From assembly GCF_026914185.1 (NCBI RefSeq), contig NC_070562.1, positions 7,316,001 through 7,380,000 of the forward strand: a DNA stretch of 64,000 bases, written 5' to 3'. Positions 31,834-43,408 of the stretch are shown here, in pieces. The first letter of the stretch is position 1. The number at the start of each line of letters is the position of its first letter. Made by a program: the position numbers and the translations under genes. Under the pieces are notes generated by a model, which was not told the origin of the DNA, made no database searches, and saw only the letters and a list, made by a program, of their open reading frames with translations. This DNA comes from Puccinia triticina. Taxonomy: Eukaryota; Basidiomycota; Pucciniomycetes; Pucciniales; Pucciniaceae.

Positions 31834-34800
31834 CAACGCTGCAACCAATGCAATGCGATGCATGTATTGGCCTATACAGTGCATCAAATCGGCTTGCCAA
31901 TACATGGCATCTGCACAATTGTGCATCGCATCGGCCAGCGATGCATTGCATCGGTTGGGCCGATACATTGATCTCAGAAAGTATGCATCGCATCGGTTAG
32001 CCGATGCGATACCGATGCAGTATCTGGGGCATCGGGGGGGATTTTTTTTTAACTTCGAGTTGCAGGTAAACGGACAGGGAGACAGGATCAGGTCAAGAAT
32101 TGGAGAAAAAAAAGGAAATACATCATATAGGGGAAGGGACTACTTGTTTTTGCCCTTTCCGGCGTTCTCAGTAGTTGCTTTGGCTGGTCTGCGTTTTTTG
32201 GCCTGCTCTTCTTCCGCAGCCAGGTTGACTACCCTCTGAGCTGAAGCAAAATCGCCGTCCGCTTCATATCCTTGTTTCAACCACCGGTGTGAACTTACAC
32301 CTCGCTTGATTGTCCTTGCAGCCAAACTGCCTCGGTCGCGTCCACAAACATCAGCGGCTGCCAAGAAGCATTGTTCCACTGTTGCTGAGGTGGCTGAGCA
32401 AGCGAGGTAGTCTTTGGCCATTGAGGCCAAGACTGGGAACTCGAGTTGATGTTCCTGATAGGTACAAAGGATTTAGTTTGTTCAGTCAGGGTTCTGGAGC
32501 AGGATGTTAAGATTAAAGAGAAAAGCCGTACCTTCCACCACTTGAGACATTGCTCTCCTTGATCAGCTGGGAGTTTAAACTTGCCCGAAAGGTAAGTAGC
32601 CAACTCGTTGTCCAGGGGTGTCTCGACAGCCTCTGGGAAAAAATTGATGTTCCGTCCTGGTCAACGATGTTTGTCAGGCTGGGTACTGGCTTCAACCGGA
32701 GGGCTTGAGGCTGTCTTTGAGCCCAATGCAGCTTCAAATGACTCCTTCCGTTTGTTGTAGTGATGTTGGAGTATTCTTTGTGCGCAGGTTTTGGAAGAGG
32801 GAGACCAAACGTGGAAGATTGATAACCGATAGGCGGGGTTCAACATTGTGGCTAGGATGACTGCATCACAGTCCAAGGCTTCATTGAGATAGGTGGATGT
32901 TTTTAATAGCATGGTGCGGATCATGCGTTGGAGTTTGGGTTCGGTGACCGAGTTGAGCTGTTCTTGGAGGAAATCCTTGATACCTTTGTATTCATATATC
33001 ATGAGGCCGGCCGAGGAGTGATCCCCCTCCATCTTTTTTGTTACAAAGTAGAATTCCTAAAAAAGACCAATGTGATAATTGAAAAAATAATTAAAAACAG
33101 CCATTGGGATGGACTTGAGGAAAATGAAAACTCACACTAAGTATATCATTCAATCTTTTGACTATATCCCAGTTGTCACGACTGATCTGCACCTTGTTGA
33201 AGAAATCCTTGCCGCCATCGCGCTCGATTGGGTCTTTCTCATTGTTGATCAATTGATTGATGATTGTTCAGCCCTGGTAAGCGCGGTCCCTGCTCTGCCA
33301 CTTGACATTCCAACGAATGCCACGGCCAGCAATGAGAGAGGGGCCAACATAATCGAGCTTCTTCGACCAAACGCTGAACTCTGATCGCTTTGCGGCTGAG
33401 GAAGTGATTCGGTGAATTACAAAATCAACGTTGCTCAAGACCAATGAGAATGTCAATGGTGTCTCCTCTGCCTCTGAGATTGCAGAACCATCATCGTCAG
33501 TGTCACTTCCACCAGCCGATTCATAGGAGAAATTGTTGGGCAGTTCATTGGGGAGTTCGGCTAGATCCTGGTCATTGTCAGGCACCAATCCAGGAGTGTC
33601 AGTCGGATCCGCCACCTCGCAGGCCTCGGCTATAGTCCCCAGTTTGGGGATGAATCCAAGAGCGCCTTTTTTGTTCTCAGTCAAGCCATTGGTTCCCACA
33701 TCGATGGCTTTGAGGCCGGCAGTGAGGATCAAGGCGATCTTGTGGCAAAAACATCGGATGTGATTGTTGGTGAGGTCCATGTCGGTATTGGTTTCCTTCA
33801 GAACAATGCAATCTACCTCGGCAGTCATGGTTTGGTTATTTGAGCCGGAGTTGGTGGTTTGGGCTATAATGTAATTATAAATAGAACAAAACAAAATGAG
33901 CATCCTTTAGAAATCAAGAAGAAGAAAATGAAACTTATCTTTTGGTGAAGCAATGACTTGATCACAATATTGGAAAAGGGTAAAGCAAGGTATTTGCCCT
34001 TGTGTGTCCAAGATATATACTTGAGAGACAAGTGGGATACCCGGAAGACCCAATCCTCATTGATATAAGTCACTGCAATCCCGAGGAACGCTTGACGGTT
34101 GCCTTTGGTTGTCCACACGTCGTGGATCAGGGTCATTTTGGATGGTACAGACTAATCCAAGATGTAAAAGGAGGTCAGATCAGAACGCATCAAAAGGAAG
34201 AATAAGAAGTAAGTCAGCTTACCTGTAGGGTGGCCAACACCTTGTCCTGCAAGTTTAAGTACAGCCGATGCGCCTCATCTGCAGCCCAAGTACAAGAGTA
34301 GAGTATGATGCCATTGCGAGCATAGTCAAATGCGATTCCCAGAAGTCAATCTTTGATTCGCATCCACGGGAGGGAAGAATGGATCAGCCACATGACCACA
34401 ATCTGGTTCAAGGTACGGTTGTCAAATGAGGTCGTTTTTAAGAATTTTGCCATGATACTGGAATCCGCATCCTTCTCCCTATTGGCGGCCGCTTGTTCTT
34501 TCGGAGTGATTGGCAGGTTTGCACCAGAAAAGATCGCGCGTTTTCTTGCAGGGCAGGCCGCTTGAGTCAAGTTTCCGTCTTGGTGCAGCTTCAAGTTGTG
34601 TTGAGTATTTTCGCCCTTCTTATAGACCTTTGCGCACCATTTGCAGGTGTAGAGGTTCTTGGGCCCATCGGGCTACAAACAGAAAACATAGACATTAAAC
34701 TTCTCTAACGTTGTATTCTAATGACGATAGAAATTAAAGTGGGATGACTTACTTTTCCATCTTCACGTTTTGGAGACTCAAAGTAATCATTCACATTGTC

Positions 34801-35593
34801 AAAGCCGTCCGTGGCCACGCCTTGAATTTTTTTGCTGAGTTTCTTGACCTTTGAATTATTGTTGTCCGAGTCCTGGGTCATGTCCATAATGGAGATGTTG
34901 GCATCGGGCTTGGAGGAGTCGACATCAACAATCTGTTTTTTTTTTTTTTTTGATTTTTGCTTAGTTTGTTTGTAAACAACTTGAGATGATGAGTGCGAAG
35001 GGGCTGATTTTTTGGGAGGTCTGTGGGACTGAGAGGGGGTTTTGGACTGGGTGGCTGGGGCCTCTTCATCCTTGTCATTCTCGCCATTGTCAGATTTGGT
35101 AGTATCATCTCGAGTTCGTTTTGCTAGCGATCGTCGACTGTCATTATCCGGCCGAATGTAATTTCCATGAGAATTGACTGGTGTGATGATTTGGTTGCTT
35201 TGACGGGATGGTGGAAGGGACGGCCGTGGAGAGGCCAATGCGCGAGATCGTGTCATTTCTGTCAGTGGCAGCCTGGGGGGTGGGGGTGCCGAGGATGGAG
35301 GACTGATATCCACACCAATATCCCCAGTAGCGGAGATAGAAATGGAAAGGGTTACACCCATTTAAACCCTATTTAGACATGTATGACCGATACCAGCCAA
35401 TGTATCGGCGCGTGCATCGCATCGGGCAAGCCGATGCACCAGCCCTAAAAGATGTGCATCGCATTGGCCATACTTTTCAAAAAGCCTGCATTGCATCGGT
35501 GGGCCAATGCGATACCGATGCAGTGTATATGCGATGCAAATCAATGCGATACAGCCTGATGCACGATACTTGCATCGCATTGGTTGCAGCGTT
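31834..35593 (-). mobile_element. hAT transposon 2 (3.8 kb)
   Basis: Perfect 8-bp duplications GCGCCAGT at 31826-31833 and 35594-35601. Ends CAACGCTGCAACCAATGC (left) and the reverse complement of AACGCTGCAACCAATGCG (right). Multiple GCATCGCATCGG-type subterminal motifs at both ends (31850-32030 and 35385-35580) look like transposase-binding sites. It carries one transposase gene on the minus strand. Confidence 0.92.
32140..35361 (-). pseudogene. hAT transposase 2 (nearly complete, multi-exon)
   Basis: ATG at 35361. Exon 1 is a long Ser/Pro/Lys-rich region (to about 34750, with SKKKKKQ and an acidic patch). The next exon holds a BED zinc finger (TCKWCAKVYKKG ... LKLHQDG), then KFLKTTSFDNRTLNQIVVMW. 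A TGA at 34346 interrupts it, and the frame continues (LLGIAFDYARNGIILYSC). Further exons give LIHDVWTTKGNRQAFLGIAV (catalytic Asp), GSNNQTMTAEV, the acidic insert, KLDYVGPSLIAGRGIRWNV, TMLNPAYRLSIFHVWSPSSK and the hATC region at 32140-32430 (MAKDYLACSATSATVEQCF). The usual ER of that last motif is EQ here. It would excise and reinsert this element; one TGA in this copy makes activity doubtful. Confidence 0.75.
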
Positions 35594-35619
35594 GCGCCAG
35601 TGAAATGCACATGTCCCGC

Positions 35620-36064
35620 ACCTCTCCAGGTTTAGGTAAAGACCGCCATCAAAACCTCTTTTACCTGTTCATCAACCCACGGCCTTGTCTCCAATCTCGC
35701 CCGGTTCTATTCCCCAAGACTCAAAGCAACCTCATCAATCAGTCACAAAACTGGTTGCAATGGCCCCTGGCATTCCAAACACGCCTGGTAAAATCATCAC
35801 AACAACAGATTTGAACATGGAGAGTCAAATTATCAATTCAACTGATTTCAGCGTGCCACATCACCTCGGGACCTGCGATGTACAGTGTTCCAAGTGCCGA
35901 GAATTACACTTCCACAAGGAGGCCGCCGTTGCTGATTGTTCCAAAACACAAATCAGCTTCTTGACTTGTTGCCAGAAGAACAAAGTGACCCTCCCCTCCT
36001 TTGCTCCCTCCGCCCAACCCTATCCCTCCAAATTAAAGCAGTTGTTTGACGGCACCAGTCCAGG
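35620..36064 (+). pseudogene. Helitron replicase N-terminal fragment
   Basis: The frame gives a Pro/Ser-rich start and then HHLGTCDVQCSKCRELHFHK, a C-x2-C...H type segment, followed by FLTCCQKNKVTLPSF. This arrangement (HxLG-x-DxxCxxC-x-A/E-LHF ... CCxxGKVxLP) is the conserved N-terminal part of Helitron Rep-helicases. A GTAAG splice donor at 36064 and a CTGAC ... TTTTCAG acceptor near 36096-36110 follow, and the coding part is then lost at the LTR that starts at 36105. hAT 2 lies just upstream, probably within the same Helitron relic. Confidence 0.65.
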
Positions 36065-36104
36065 TAAGAATCATCACCCCTCAAATAACGAGAAACTGAC
36101 AAAT

Positions 36105-37074
36105 TTTCAGCCTTAGAGTCAACACAGCTGACCTAAAGTCTGCCTCTTTTCTACTTATTACATATGAAACTACTTCATATATTTTTCATCTTAAGAGATA
36201 TAATTGTTTTGACTTCATATTCTGTTTCCTCATGCAATTTTAACCCTAGTCACAACTTATCAATTCTTTTTAACTATACTCCTTCCCTGAGTTCTTGAGT
36301 TGTGGCGCGCATGCGCAGTTGTGACGTGTCAGCCCTACCAGGCGCGCCAAACCACATGTACATATGTAATTACATAAGCAAACTGTGAAAATTTTCGAAT
36401 TCAGGATCCCCCTTGCCTGAGGAGGATCTACAGACTTCAGCACACCAGAACCACACCCCAGATAACCCAGGATCACCACCAAAGAGACCACCACACTCCC
36501 AGTATACCTACCGTCACAGGCGCCTAGGATATTGACAGTAAGTAGACTCTTTTCACTGAACCTTGCTTATTCAGAGTGAAACTCTGCTTCTCTTGATTGT
36601 TTCTTCCTTTCTTCAACTCTTTCAATCTTAAAAGATCAAAAGGTTATCAGGATATTGACAGTAAGTAGACTCTTTTCACTGAACCTTGCTTATTCAGAGT
36701 GAAACTCTGTTGCTCTTGATTGTTTCTTCCTTTCTTCAACTCTTTCAATCTTAAAAGATCAAAAGGTTATCTCTGGTTAAGACCTACAAAACCAGAGCAG
36801 AGTAGTAACCCTACTTCTGAATCCCATCAACGTTTCCTTGTTGTGAGTGGAGGCTGTTGCACTCTTTCTTGGCCTTGCACAGCTGGCATCCAACTTTTCT
36901 AGGTTGAGAATAGCCCAGATCAATTAATAAAGACTCAAAGTCTAGGCCTGATCTTCTCTTTCTCTCTCTTTCTCTTCCTCTCTCTCAGTTTGTATTTCTT
37001 TATCCCAAGAAATCCAAACTATTCCCCCTCCTTTTCTTTGTGTCCTGCTGTCACATAAGAGACACAGGCTCACA
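36105..37074 (+). repeat. 5' LTR of retroelement E3 (TGTCAGCC...GGCTCACA family)
   Basis: The segment from (T)TTCAGCCTTAGAGTC to CAGGCTCACA is 970 bp and matches the solo LTR at 62665-63634, which starts TGTCAGCC. It is followed by two bases and a candidate primer-binding site. It differs from the TGTGG-type LTRs in ends and duplication length. The left flank cannot be paired because the 3' LTR is missing. Confidence 0.75.
36526..36771. repeat. 123-bp tandem duplication inside the E3 LTR
   Basis: AGGATATTGACAGTAAGTAG begins at 36526 and again at 36649. The copies are nearly identical and end with AAAAGGTTATC. The solo LTR at 62665 has only one copy. Each copy contains GACAGTAAGT, a good splice-donor sequence, so the duplication may double a 5' splice site of the element transcript. 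Confidence 0.85.
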
Positions 37075-37076
37075 AT

Positions 37077-37094
37077 TGGGGGCCTCATTGGGAA
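37077..37094 (+). other. Candidate primer-binding site of E3
   Basis: TGGGGGCCTCATTGGGAA begins two bases after the LTR end. It resembles the tRNA-Pro primer-binding sequence of other retroelements (TGGGGGCTCGTCCGGGA) with several mismatches. Confidence 0.5.
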
Positions 37095-37129
37095 ATATCC
37101 TCCCTTTTCATACTTCTAGACTGCTTGAA

Positions 37130-40100
37130 AGCCAAGGACTGATCATCCTGATTAAATCAAACAAAGAATTTCATAAAAATTCGAAAAAATCACAAAAAAT
37201 TCTTTCTACATATACTACTAACGCTAAAATTCTCTCAAAACTATCCCAAATTGGTTCTACATTGATTAAATCCCTAACTGAACCCTTGAAAAAAAAAATT
37301 ACGTCCCCTCTACCCGTGAAAGTGCAGAATTGCAACTCTTCCGCGGACCTCTTTATCCCTTTGTTGGACTTATCCTCCATTGACTCCTCTATACCTTTGG
37401 ATCAAGAGGAGATATCAAATATCGGAGTGCGTTCAAAAGGTTCCTTGCCTTCCGAACTACAATTGCCGCTATTGACCGTAAACAAATTCTCAATGGCATA
37501 GGACAGCGAAGAAGAAGAAGATTACGAAAATAGGATTATAGCCACTCCGCAAAACAGAAATCTGATCAGTAGTACTTCGTGGACGCCCATTGCCACGACT
37601 ACATACCCAAAATTCCGTCGCAGAAAAGTCACAGCAGCTGTTAATATAGCCGAATGGACGTCTGAACCTCCCGGGAAGACTAAAGCTAAAGAGAAGAAGA
37701 AGAAAGTCTCTTCTACTACGCGTAAAAGCCGCAGACTTTTTGCTAAAGCTAAAGCTTCAGGTATTTATTCTATCTTTATTTCTTTACTTCAGAAAAAGTA
37801 ATATATAAAAACAAAAAACAAAACAAAAACTAATAATAACTGGTAAACAAAATGCCCCCCCATCTTAGAAATGGAAGGGACCTCTGATCAGCAGAGCAAC
37901 GACTCCGCTACCAACTCAGCCCAGCCGCAGAGGAACGACTTAGGCGAGCTAGAGTCGGCCTTACCGCCGTTGGACAAGGATTTTCTCGCGTTCCCTCAAG
38001 AGGAACCTTTGCCGCCGGACACGGGCATTCCCCCAGCTCTGTACAATCCAAGGGAAACGTCCCTGGCGCTAGCTTCGAACAGGTCGACGCCGGTACCGCA
38101 ACCAATAGAGAGGGAGCAGATGAGATCTCATCCCTCCCCCCAGCCTACCAACCCAGAGGGTTTACGACCGGGAGCACCGCCAGATCTGTCCCTGGTTCCC
38201 CCAACTCAGAACCAGGCTCCTCAAGATTCCTCAAGGCCGATGGAGCTCACGCCGGAGGATCAAGAGATCCTAGATCTAGTCAACCTTCTCAACGAGCAAT
38301 ACGAATTGCATGTCCGCGCTCGGGAGACGCAGAATACACAAGCTCAGAGGCGCCTCCTCTCTCAGGCCGCTGTGGTGTGCCAAATCTGTTTCAAGTATCA
38401 AATTGCATAAAGTCTTGGTTCACTGTATGAGAAGGAGGAATATTCTTGGATGTATTATTGCATGATTAGATTCTACAGGTCATTTAACCCCTAGTCACTC
38501 ACTTGAACTCAAAAGTTATTTGGATTAAACTGTTTGTGACAGAACATAATCAAATACTATAGAATTATATTTGGTAGTACATAGTATAGAATAAGGTACA
38601 AGTACATAGTTAGGGTGTAGTTTATACAGGTGCACACACGTACCCCTGTATGGTCGCATGACATCATCAGTCACACATTGGATCACATGTTTATCAGAAG
38701 GCTCACTAGCTAAAATCCCTCAACGGAAGCTTCCATGCAGCAAAAATCCCTCACGGGAGAAGTCAAACCAGCATAAATCCCTCAACTGACTTCCCCACCA
38801 GCAAAAATCCGTCACATTTTAATATATAAGGAGCATGTCTTCCCTCCTCAGTCGGGGCATGCCACTCAGGCAATTTTCATCAGAACACACATCTCACTCA
38901 GAAGCTACAAGCTAAAATCAACATAAATCCACTAGTGTGATCTCAATCAAGTTGCCCATCAACATCTTTCATACCTCAGAGGATATATAAGTAGTCAAGT
39001 AGCAAGCATCACCACTTGTGCCCTTAACAATTCAAAGTGATCTTAACCCATTGTACTCTTAACTGAAGGTTAAGGAGGAGGGCAAAAACACTTTGAATAG
39101 TTCACATCTGCTATTAGTTTTTTCTCTCAACATTCTATATCTCAGCACATACTTCTCTCACTCAATAAACATATAAACCATATAAAACATATCTTACGTT
39201 CCTACTGATTTCCACCACCAACTCCATTTCCCCGTATCCACTCAACATTTCCGCTGAATTCAAGTTTGATCTAGGTTTGATTAGAGACTGCTACATATAG
39301 TTATCTCTATCATTAGTTTGCCACAACAATAAAATAAATTTGTTGTGATAGCTCTTGTGTAGTATTATAGAGGGGCAGGTCTTTCAAACCACCCGTAACA
39401 GTTGTAAAAGCTTCATACATACTTGAAATATTATAACTGCTATTTCCCCCTCGCAGAACTGCCACCCGTCCCAAAAGGAGTTCTCACACCGCTACGACCC
39501 AAGAAATGATGGAGGACATCGTTGGGAGAGAAGAATCTATCCGTCTCAGCCAGGATTGGATTCCCAGAGAGGACCTCAACGCCCTGGAGAGGACGTTATA
39601 CCAGCAGACTCTAGACGCCGAGCGCAGAGCACCGCCGATAACGACCGCGCAGACCAACACGAGCCTAGCTCTAGCCCCACACTCAGGCCACCAACCTCTA
39701 GTAGCTACGCCAACACCAGAGCCTCCAGGTTCACGACACCAAGCGCAAGAGACCAGTTAACTGGGTCCTACCCCCCCTTACGCGCCCCAAGCGCCAATGC
39801 CGCCCCCTTACGACTACCAAACTCATCAGATGCTGCCGCCACCGCCGCCGCAACAACAGCAAATGGCGAGACTCCCACCAGCTTCTACACAGCTAGATGG
39901 GACCCAAGCGCCGCGCCACCATCCTTACCAACGCCCCAACGCGCCTTACCATCAACCTCAACCCCACTATCATAAGTGGGGAGGTCAGCGCGGGAATTAC
40001 CAGCATCAATCCCACTATCACGGCTCGAGAGGATCCGGGAGGAACTGGAACCCGCCCTTGGGGAATACCCACAGGATCATCAACGTCGGGGAGTTCTTGA

Positions 40101-40183
40101 TGAGGTTGACCAGGTCCAACAGGAGAGGCCGCGGCAGAGGGAGAGGGAGAGGGAGAGGGAGAGGCAGAGGTTTTCACCAATAA
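37130..40183 (+). pseudogene. gag: E3 gag-like ORF, Pro-rich with RG-repeat C-terminus, split by a solo LTR
   Basis: One frame runs from about 37130 through TAG 37499, a basic segment (KAKEKKKKVSS), an intron of about 110 bp (GTATTT ... CATCTTAG, ending at 37868), the exon starting near 37871 (MEGTSDQQSND ..., PEDQEILDLVNLLNEQYELH), the solo LTR at 38371-39488, then QEMMEDIVGREESIRLSQDW, a TAA at 39758, a Pro/Gln/His-rich region and an Arg-Gly repeat (about 40120-40180). After removing the LTR and one CCGC copy the frame is continuous. No zinc knuckle is seen; the RG tail could bind RNA. It follows the LTR and primer site, so I infer a Gag role, but the family is not recognised. Confidence 0.55.
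38371..39488 (+). repeat. Solo LTR, TSD CCGC, inside the E3 gag-like ORF
   Basis: TGTGGTGTGCCAAATCTG ... AGGAGTTCTCACA, 1118 bp, flanked by CCGC at 38367-38370 and 39489-39492. It has a TATA motif (TATATAAGG, about 38823) preceded by four AAATCC(C/G)TCA elements, and ends like 46163-47483 (GAGGGGCAGGTCTTTCAAAC then ACCCGT). Same family as 46163-47483 and, more distantly, 51562-52793. Confidence 0.92.
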
Positions 40184-40208
40184 GTTCAGCCTCTCCCATG
40201 GGTTGAAG

Positions 40209-42221
40209 TCTAGATCTTGATAATCTTTGTAGCCAATCCAGCAGAGAAATTTTTCTTAGTCATCTTAATAATGATTTGTCTAACAATGGTCCTATCTTGT
40301 TAGTAGAAAAATTACATTCTTTGTTCTCTAAATTTCTTTCTGAACTTTCTGGAACAGTAGAAACAATCCCTGGAACTCTTTTAGAATCTTGTGTCCAAAA
40401 TTTCAGAGAAGTCCTCAATGTTTCCATCATTGATATATTTAGAGAGGAATTTATGCCCCATTTTCTTGACCAATTTCTGAATCAAATGAGAGACTGTGCC
40501 AAAGAGAGACCTCCTGTGAATTCCAGTGAGTTTGAACAATTGAGAAAACTCCTTGAAGAAAAGCTAGGAGGTGTTCAAGAGAAACTAGCAGGAGTGCAAG
40601 ACCTCATTCTAGTCAATTAATCCCAATGCCATTCCAATATGGACTCACTTGGTAAGAATCTGGATGAGATGGAAGATAAAATGTATCACAAAATTTCCTC
40701 TTTAGAAAATCAAATGTGTGACCTTCAAACTAATGGTCACAATAGATTTGAGCAGACCAAAAGAAGACTCTGTGACATTTCTTCTGTAGTAAATAGCACC
40801 AACACCAAGTTAGAGCAGTTAATTGGACCTGCTGATAGAGATTGCCCCCCTCATCTCAACTATAATAATCCAGTACTCAATGCCCAGAGTGAAGGCCAAC
40901 ATCACCAGGAAAATTTGAGGAATCCTGCTCATTTTGCTTCTCACAGACCACCTCCAGCCATGGACAATACTCATCAAACAGACTCTCACCAATCAGAGAA
41001 ACCCAACTTTTCTAAACCAGCCAACAATCATGTCAGTTCATTTTCCAATGATGAATTCCCTTACATTGATCATGGACAAATTGACTTTGATATGAGAAAA
41101 GAGCTGTGGAAAGGGATACCAAAAAACAGTGACTGGGAGAAGTTCTCAGGAGAATTGCCTTACAATCATGAGCTATGGATCAAGAACACTGATATACTTG
41201 TCAGGGAGTATTTAATGTTGGATCATATGATAATCAGTAGACTGACAATTATCTTGACTGACACTGCTAGAAACTGGTACCTTGGAATCAGAGATAAGTG
41301 TGGGAACAAATCTTGGGCTTGGTGGAAGAATGCCATCAGAAATAAGTTTGGCACTGAGAACTGGAAATTGAAAATGCAACAAGAGTTTGAAAGTGATCAC
41401 TTTGCTTATGATGGAAGAAGAATCCATAAATGGTTTGGTACTCAGAGAGAAAGACTGAATGCTTATCAACCTGAGCTGAGTGAGTATCTCATTTGTGAGA
41501 AGATCCTGAAGCAATGCCCTCCAAATCTTGAACATGCTGTTAAAAGCAGATACAAGAGAGATGCTACTGAAATGAGCTTTGAGGACATGGTTATAATTGC
41601 TGAAGAAGTCATAGATAGAGTCATGAAAAGTAACAAGCCTGTGACAAACAGTTATAATGCCCAAAACAGACCCCAATGGAGAAATAATCCTACTCCTGAA
41701 AAAGCTGATAAGCCAACTGAGTCCTCTTCAAAAAGGAATCCTGTCTCTGCCCCTGACAAGGATAAACTTATATGTCATTTCTGCAAACAAACTGGACATT
41801 TCTCCAGGGAATGCCCTAAGAAGAAGAACAGGATAAACAATGTAGGAATGGATGATGATGAGGATGCCAAAAGTGACAATGGAGAAGATCAAGGTGAGCA
41901 ACAAAAGTCTGAATCTGAGCTAGATGAAGAAGAAGAGAATCATAGAACCAACCACATGATCCTTGCCATGGACAATGGGAATGGTGCCAATTATGACCCT
42001 TTAGTTGACTTTGATTTTGGAGCACATGCTGTAGAGTGTGAGATAAACCAGGACTTCTCCATTGCTGAAATCCAAGCTGAAACTCATTAACCTCAGACCT
42101 GGGATAAATCCTGCCAATCTTCCCATATAGAGGATGCCAGACTGATGAAATGTAAACCTGATAGAGGAAAAGCTCATCTTACTGGAAAAGCTAATCTCAC
42201 TACTGTCCTTACACTTCAAGG
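40209..42221 (+). pseudogene. gag: Ty3/gypsy Gag (element E4) with CCHC knuckle
   Basis: The frame is open from about 40209, with TAA at 40618-40620 and TAA at 42088-42090, and continues to 42221 where a foldback element enters. It begins with helical/coiled-coil segments (KLEQ, EMEDKMYHKISSLENQ), then the capsid-type retrotransposon Gag region (RNWYLGIRDKCGNKSWAWWK, KIHKWF-like, YLICEKILKQCPPNLEHAVK), a zinc knuckle CHFCKQTGHFSRECPKKK (about 41770-41825) and an acidic tail. Composition is A/T-richer than E1 and E2, so it is a different lineage. No LTR lies directly upstream; the junction with E3 is near 40190-40208. Confidence 0.8.
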
Positions 42222-43399
42222 ATAATTAAATTTCCCAAAAAAAATACTCAAAGTTTGAGGTTGGGAAAATCATTGAAAAAAAATCACTCTGTACTGAAAA
42301 AAATGCAAACTGAGCATGCTCAGCCAAAAAAATAAAAATGTGTCAGACTGAGTAAAAAACAATGGGGCACATTTTTGGGGTGATTTGTTGGACGGGCCTG
42401 TACAAGGCCCGCATGGGCCCCTAACAGGCCCTTTGGGCCCATTGACAAAGTAGTATTTGTTTGGAATTCTGATGCTCTGCTAAAATGTGAAATGGGTCAA
42501 ACTGAACAAAAAACATGGGGGTACATTTTTGGGGAGATTTTTTGGGCGGGCCTGAATGAGGCCCACATGGCCCCCACAAAGCCCACTGGGCCCATTGAAA
42601 GAGTAGCTTTTGTCAAGAATGCCTATGCTTAGCTAAGAAACAAAAATGTGTCAACCCGAGTAAAAAACATGGGCCACACTTTTGAGGAGGGCTTATTGAC
42701 AGACCTGCATCAGGCCCGTCAGGGCCCACCCAAAGCTGGTTTGGCCAACCTAGAAGTAGTCTTGGTTAAGAATGCCCATATGATGTTTCAAACAGCACCA
42801 ATTGACCACTAATCAACAGAAGATATTGAAGGGCTACCAACATCTGTATGACATTTGTGCACTCACAGAATGTATGTCCAGGCCCTTTCCTTTTACTTGG
42901 AACCCTGTTGGCCCATACGGGCCTGATTCAGGCCCCTCCAAAAGGCCTCCTAGGGTTTTTACTCAGTCTGACACATTTTATTTCTTAGCTGAGCATATGC
43001 TTTCTTAACCAAGGCTACTCTTTCAATGGGCCCAGTGGGCTTTGTGGGGGCCATGTGGGCCTCATTCAGGCCCGTCCAAAAAATCTCCCCAAAAATGTAC
43101 CCCCATGTTTTTTATTCAGTTTGACCCATTTCACACTTTAGCAGAGCATTGGAATTCCAAGGAAATACTACTTTTTCAATGGGCCCAACGGGCCTGTTAG
43201 GGGCCCATGCGGGCCTTGTGCAGGCCCGTCCAACAAATCACCCCAAAAATGTGCCCCATTGTTTTTTACTCAGTCTGACTCATTTTTATTTTTTTGGCTG
43301 AGCCGCTCAGTTTGCATTTTTTTTCAGTACAGAGTGATTTTTTTTCAATGATTTTCCCAACCTCAAACTTTGAGTATTTTTTTTGGGAAATTTAATTAT
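42222..43399. repeat. 1.2-kb giant hairpin (foldback) element built of tandem units
   Basis: ATAATTAAATTTCCCAAAAA (42222) is matched in reverse complement by the right end at 43399, and similarity continues through most of both arms (about 550 bp each). Each arm holds about three units of 150-165 bp that repeat TCA(G/A)AC(T/C)(G)AG(T/A)AAAAAAC, CCCCAAAAATGT and GGGCCCATTG motifs. Flanks are ACTTCAAGG (42213-42221) and ACTTGAAGT (43400-43408), 7 of 9 matching, which could be an 8-9-bp target duplication. It splits the E4 Gag-protease frame. No ORF. Confidence 0.85.
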
Positions 43400-43408
43400 A
43401 CTTGAAGT

